Origin: Ophioderma brevispina
Taxonomy: Eukaryota > Echinodermata > Ophiuroidea > Amphilepidida > Ophiodermatidae
Direction of reading: 5' to 3'
Assembly (NCBI GenBank): GCA_023653785.1
Contig: JAMKCH010012495.1
Span: forward strand, 124,001 to 188,000
Length of the DNA: 64,000 nt
Position 1 is the stretch's first letter. Each line of letters starts with the position of its first letter. The notes under the pieces are model-generated. The model saw only the letters and a list, made by a program, of their open reading frames with translations. It was not told the origin of the DNA and searched no databases. The position numbers were made by a program, and so were the translations under genes. This document shows, in pieces, positions 59,195 through 64,000 of the stretch.

Positions 59195-59775
59195 AATTCT
59201 TCAACGGCATTGTATATGTGGATTTAATCATGATTAAAAGAAGCAGCCTATGTATGATAGCCCTTTATAAATATCTATCTCTCTTTCTAGTGATATGAAT
59301 GCGCTTTACAAATTGTACATTGGGAATCGACAAAGATACGAAAACAGAAATGAGCCATTATGGCAGCAAATGTCACTAGAGATACCATCATATTCCTGAC
59401 AGTAAAAAAAAAACGAATGAATTGAAGTGTGAAATGAATGGAGTTCATTATAAATTACAAAACTGTACTCCAGTAGAAAATTCCAAAGGGAGATTAATGA
59501 AAAGGGGAAAATAGTGAAGAAGTGTCTAACGTATTCAATCAACTTACGGTTAAAAATCTGAACTGATATTCTTTGCCTGACACTCTAATTAAAGTTTCAG
59601 TCCAACAATTACCAAAAGTTATTATTTATTCATATGTGTGGGGATAGGTACTGTCTAGACATGTTTTCTCTCCTCCTTACGCTCTTTCGGATTCATTTCA
59701 CTTTATCTCATGGCGACAGCACGAATTTGAACGTATGACCATTGAACCCGTGTTTTCTATGTGAAGCTTTAACGT
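59195..59775 (+). repeat. Direct duplication of about 0.5 kb, copy 1
   Basis: Matches 60141-60656: TTCAACGGCA, TATATGTGGATTTAATCATGA, TCTATCTCTCTTTCTAGTGATATGA, GCGCTTTACAA, ATTCCAAAGGGA, AGTTATTATTTATTCATATG and TCTATGTGAAGCTTTAA. About 80 bp near 59662-59740 is missing from copy 2. Confidence 0.88.
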
Positions 59776-59954
59776 CTGACTCAGAGATTTCCGAATATTA
59801 TTTTTTGTGTAATAATGAAAAATAGTCAACTAGAACTAAAGATAGTACCTAAAATCACAATGCCGAATTTGAGATTTATCGGATTTTTCGTTTTGATGCG
59901 TAAATCATTTATGTATAGTATTACGTTTTCCATAGGATACTGTTATAAACAAAA

Positions 59955-60120
59955 ATTTCCCGATCCGGAATTTTTCTAACAAAGTTGTGATTTCATATGA
60001 AGGACTTCGCTTTTAGCTTAGCTATTTCACTAAGTGATTAGTATATGGGACAGGCATTATGCCATGCAAAAACCGATTTTTTAAATTGGGGCGCCCTCCT
60101 CAGGAATCTCCTGAGTCGGC
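59955..60120. repeat. Dispersed repeat, partner of 245-400
   Basis: GATCCGGAATTTTTCTAAC, AGGACTTCGCTTTTAGCTTAG, CTATTTCAC, GTGATTAGTATATGG and GCGCCCTCCTCAGGAA in the same order as at 245-400. It lies between the two copies of the 59-60 kb duplication. Confidence 0.6.
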
Positions 60121-60140
60121 CTTTAACGAGAAAATAAAAT

Positions 60141-60656
60141 TACCAGAACTTCAACGGTCAACGTATATGTGGATTTGATCATGATTAACAGAGCAGTCTA
60201 TGATAGCTCTTTATAAGTATCTATCTCTCTTTCTAGTGATATGATGCGCTTTACAATTGTACATTGGGATACGCAAAGATACGAAAACAGAAAAAAAGAA
60301 ATGAGCCATCTATGGGCAGCAAAGGTCACTAGAGATACCATTATATTCATGACAGTAAAAAAAAACAAACAAATGAATTGAAATTGTGAAATGAAGGAGT
60401 TCATTATAATTACAAACATTACTCCAGAAGAAGACATTCCAAAGGGATATATAATGAAAAAGGGAGAAAATAGTGAAGAAGTGTCTAACGTATTCAATCA
60501 ACTCGGTTAAAAATCTGAACTGATATGTCCTTTGCCTGGACACTCTAATAAAGTTCAGTCCAACATTACCAAAAGTTATTATTTATTCATATGTGTGGGG
60601 ATAGGTACTGTCTACAACATATGACCATTGACAGTGGTTTTCTATGTGAAGCTTTA
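60141..60656 (+). repeat. Direct duplication, copy 2
   Basis: Second copy of 59195-59775, about 950 bp downstream. Frames crossing it differ from copy 1 by several frameshifts, so it is not coding. Confidence 0.88.
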
Positions 60657-63600
60657 AACTAGAAAAAAAATGACCCACTAAGAAAAAAACTGCCAAGATC
60701 TCGTCCCACCTACAAAAAAACCATAATACTGGTCAACCCTGCGAATTAACACGTCCATTTTTTTTCTTTCCACATAGTACACTGAACAATGTGCATTTAG
60801 TTCAGTACATAAATATTGGTTGCGCAAGTCTGGTTATAACAAGTGGTTACTGTTACATACAGAATTAAATGCATCAGACATTACCATCAATAAAATGTTT
60901 CAATAGCTACCGAATCAAAAAGAATATGAGGCATGCGCCTAAAAACCTCATGGTTGCTGTAAATGAAAATCCAAAATTTACTATAGTAGATTCACCCATC
61001 GTGTCACCATAGGGAAAATTGGGACAGCTTCCATTACTTGGGAGAGGCAGCAGATATAAAATATGTTGCCCGATTCAACTGTTACATACACGAACTAAGA
61101 TAATCTTGCTTTCATGATACACACTTTTACAAAAGTGCAAAGACATTTGTATTCCTTCGTATCCAAAATGTGACTCATCACATCCAAAAAACAGACCATT
61201 TGTCGCTATTTGCATTTCAATATATTATTTAAATCATGCATAAAACAATAGTGCAGTTATTGTCCACTGTAAACGGGCCTCGACCTTTTGCCACCCAACC
61301 AATCGTGTGACATGATTCCTTTCATAAGTTTGAACTTATGTAAATGATTCACACTTACAGAGCAACCACCAATCACTTATCAATGACAGGCTATGGATGA
61401 CGATTACCCACACACTGTGTGTGCATGAACATTGGCGAGTAGGCCTGTTTTTACACATGTTGGAAGCCTTGTTAGGAATGGTCGTTTCGGATCTTTTTAA
61501 GCACCATATGTCAACCAAATTACACCAACTTATAGAAAATAAGATTATCTTGAATGTCAGCTTCTACGAAGAGTATAGGTCTAACCGTTTGTCCATGGCG
61601 CCCTCTTGAATCTGCCCAGCAATCACTGGTGATTTTTGCCATAGAGTTAGCATTATACCCTACCAAAATACCACTCTCTATAAACTAACCATTTCCGGAT
61701 TTTTCTGAATGTTCTATCATAATAAAATTCACATATGTTATTGATGATAATATATTCTACAATTAGAGCTTCTACGAAGAAAATCCCTTGAGCACTTTTC
61801 TTGCAACGACGTGATATTTCTCATGTCCTATGTGTTAAGCACAGAGTACGCGTGACAGGTCATGGGCCTATTGAATGCACTGTGTGCACAGTGAATAGGG
61901 AAAATGGACAGTACTCATATTAAACACAAAAAGAAAATTAAACCATATTTTTTCTCATAAAATTGCATGCTACTCCCAATTTACACACGGAAGGTATAAT
62001 TTTAAAGCTGATAATATGGGCTCTTGGATGCAAACAAAATCTCAACATGCACCTTGAGCGACCACTGGCAGCTTCTGATGTGATGGGTCACAAATACGGG
62101 CTCTCAAAACCCAATAACATTCACCTCGCCTATTACATTGAAAACCACTGAAACAAATGTGTCAGAATTTTCTGAGAATTAATGTAGCTGTAGATGCACT
62201 TACGTTAACTTGAAGGCATTCATTAAGGATAGAATTGATTTTTTTTAGACGTGCATGCTGGACTAACTCTAGGCTAGTCACTGGAATATTTAACGTTAAT
62301 CTGGCAAATTGAAACTGCTTAATCAGACGTTACCATTTTGTTAAACTAATCTGCTGCATCAGTACGCGGCCTATTACAGATGTTACTGAATAAAGACAAA
62401 AAAAAAAACTTGGGCTGTTTTTTTTTTTACTGATAACGCTTCTCATTCACATACGTTTGTGCCAAGAAACTGTTTATGATATAATCAAAATTCAAGGATC
62501 TTTGTCCAAGTTATGACAGTTATGACCACTCTATTTACCTTAGAGTAGTTTAACATAGGATCGTTAGATTAGACATAACTGGCACTACCACTGCCATAAG
62601 CAATGGATTCTTTCACTAATGTTACTGTTATATTTGTTTACTTCAAATAAGAAACAGTTCTTTGTTTAACCTCATCACAACTAACAATTTTAAATTATCA
62701 AATTAAGTTCAAATCTCAAAATCGGTATAAATAACTTTGCTTCAAGCAGTACAATTGGGCTGAAGATTCATGCCTGCATCAAGTAACGTGCAGTGCTGGT
62801 TCCGTCCCAAGGTGCTATCTTAGTCGAAGAAACTCGTACAAAATTCAAAATTAATCAGGTCCGTCACCTTTTCAAATCTGAAACAGGGCCGAAGGATCGA
62901 TTGTCATCGGGGTTAATACTAAATATGGGAGGGCGTGTATCGTTTCGCAAATTATCAACATATCACAAGAGCGTAGCCAACACGTGTGCAGAGTTGACAC
63001 CAGTACGTTTTGTCTTTCTCTACAGACTACAAGTCCAGTTGGCATTATTAGGCCTCGTTTGGTAAGAACACGAAATTGGATTAAGCATATTCGTCAACAT
63101 TTAAGTTGGGTAGGTTAGATTCCCAGGTTAGTCCTGTTAAAGTGACCTTAAATACTCTTGCAGTTTTGGTCCAGAGCCATTGTTCGTTTGGTTGACCATC
63201 TTAATTACCAACCAAAAACATTTTTAAAAAAATCCTTTGACCACCACCCCCCCCCCACACACACCACACACGCACACATACACTTCGGCATTAAAATGTT
63301 AAGGGAAATGTCTGTAGTTTGCAAGCCCCTGTTCATGATAAGGATAGCTATCCAATACATTTCGTTAAACGATTTTTGGAGTGTGTCCACATGGGTGTTA
63401 AAAGAAGTAAAGGTTAGTAAAGGTGTCTCCGAAAGAATTAACACCTAACTAATCTGTGACCAATAACTTCAAAATTAAGTATCACATTGGAAAGTTAAAA
63501 ACAATCGTAAACCACATTAACTTGTTAATATTTTAATGGTAAACCTCACTTGATTCAGGTTTCATAGTTTTGAAGAAATAAGCGATTATTCACATGTCAA

Positions 63601-64000
63601 TGGACACTCCCTTCCAAGTTTGCTCACCATAATGCAGATTTGATGTTCACTACTGCTGATTACTCGTGTTCTCTGTTGCAAGCTGTCTTCTTTTATTCCC
63701 CAAAGAACCGGCCTTGTTAGTTTTTGTGAGTTCAATACCATTTTCTTTGTTTTATTATATATAGTAATAACAATTAACCGTGACAATTATAACCAAAAAT
63801 CCAATAAGAAAAACAAAACGGTAAATAACAAGAATGATCAATTTGATTAGAAAACAACACCAATAAAATCTGTAGAAAATGTGAAATTGAAATATGTTAG
63901 TTGAACAGGTGGTTGTGGCACTGCATAGCATGAATTGAAAAGTTTAATCAACACTTTAACAGGTGGATAAAAATGGAACAGTAAGATTAGTCACGATAGT
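60657..64000. other. No gene recognised
   Basis: AT-rich DNA with short A/T runs and a C run followed by CA-rich sequence at about 63246-63282. Short open frames here show no recognisable domain. Confidence 0.5.

Overview
The window looks like repeat-dense nuclear DNA of an animal, most likely a marine invertebrate. This rests on AT-rich intergenic sequence, GT-AG introns, a peptide-type rhodopsin-class GPCR, tRNA-derived SINEs, a decayed non-LTR retrotransposon and many TTAA- and TA-flanked non-autonomous DNA transposons. A deuterostome such as a hemichordate, echinoderm or amphioxus is my guess; no single gene proves it. No bacterial-style genes, operons, CRISPR arrays or phage features are visible.

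Only two coding exons are convincing, both on the + strand. The exon at 13522-14495 encodes TM3 to the C-terminus of a class A GPCR. The exon at 18783-19089 encodes the N-terminus, TM1 and TM2 of the same kind of receptor. They are in the wrong order: the 3' exon lies upstream of the 5' exon. Their splice phases match exactly at the conserved TM3 cysteine codon. Either two tandem paralogues each have their other half outside the window, or one gene has been rearranged or misassembled.

The rest is mobile-element archaeology. Positions 1-5232 hold a degraded LINE and a 0.53-kb tandem duplication; one copy carries a Tc1/mariner-like element and the other carries what looks like its excision footprint. 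From 17 to 27 kb there are several copies of a long foldback family (A; ends CCCTCGTCTACC, TTAA targets, paired TGACGTCA sites), a sister family (B) and a third foldback type (C). From 30.5 to 37.5 kb there are tandem duplications, a minisatellite and a direct duplication of about 2.3 kb into which a B element later inserted. From 47.5 to 57.9 kb a segment of about 4.3 kb is duplicated directly. The two copies differ by four insertions: a TTAA foldback and a SINE in copy 1, and a TTAA element and a Tc1/mariner-like element in copy 2. Three of the four have a recognisable empty or near-empty site in the sister copy.

The remaining long stretches hold only microsatellites, short hairpins and old dispersed repeats. 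I saw no transposase gene, so the DNA elements appear to be non-autonomous.
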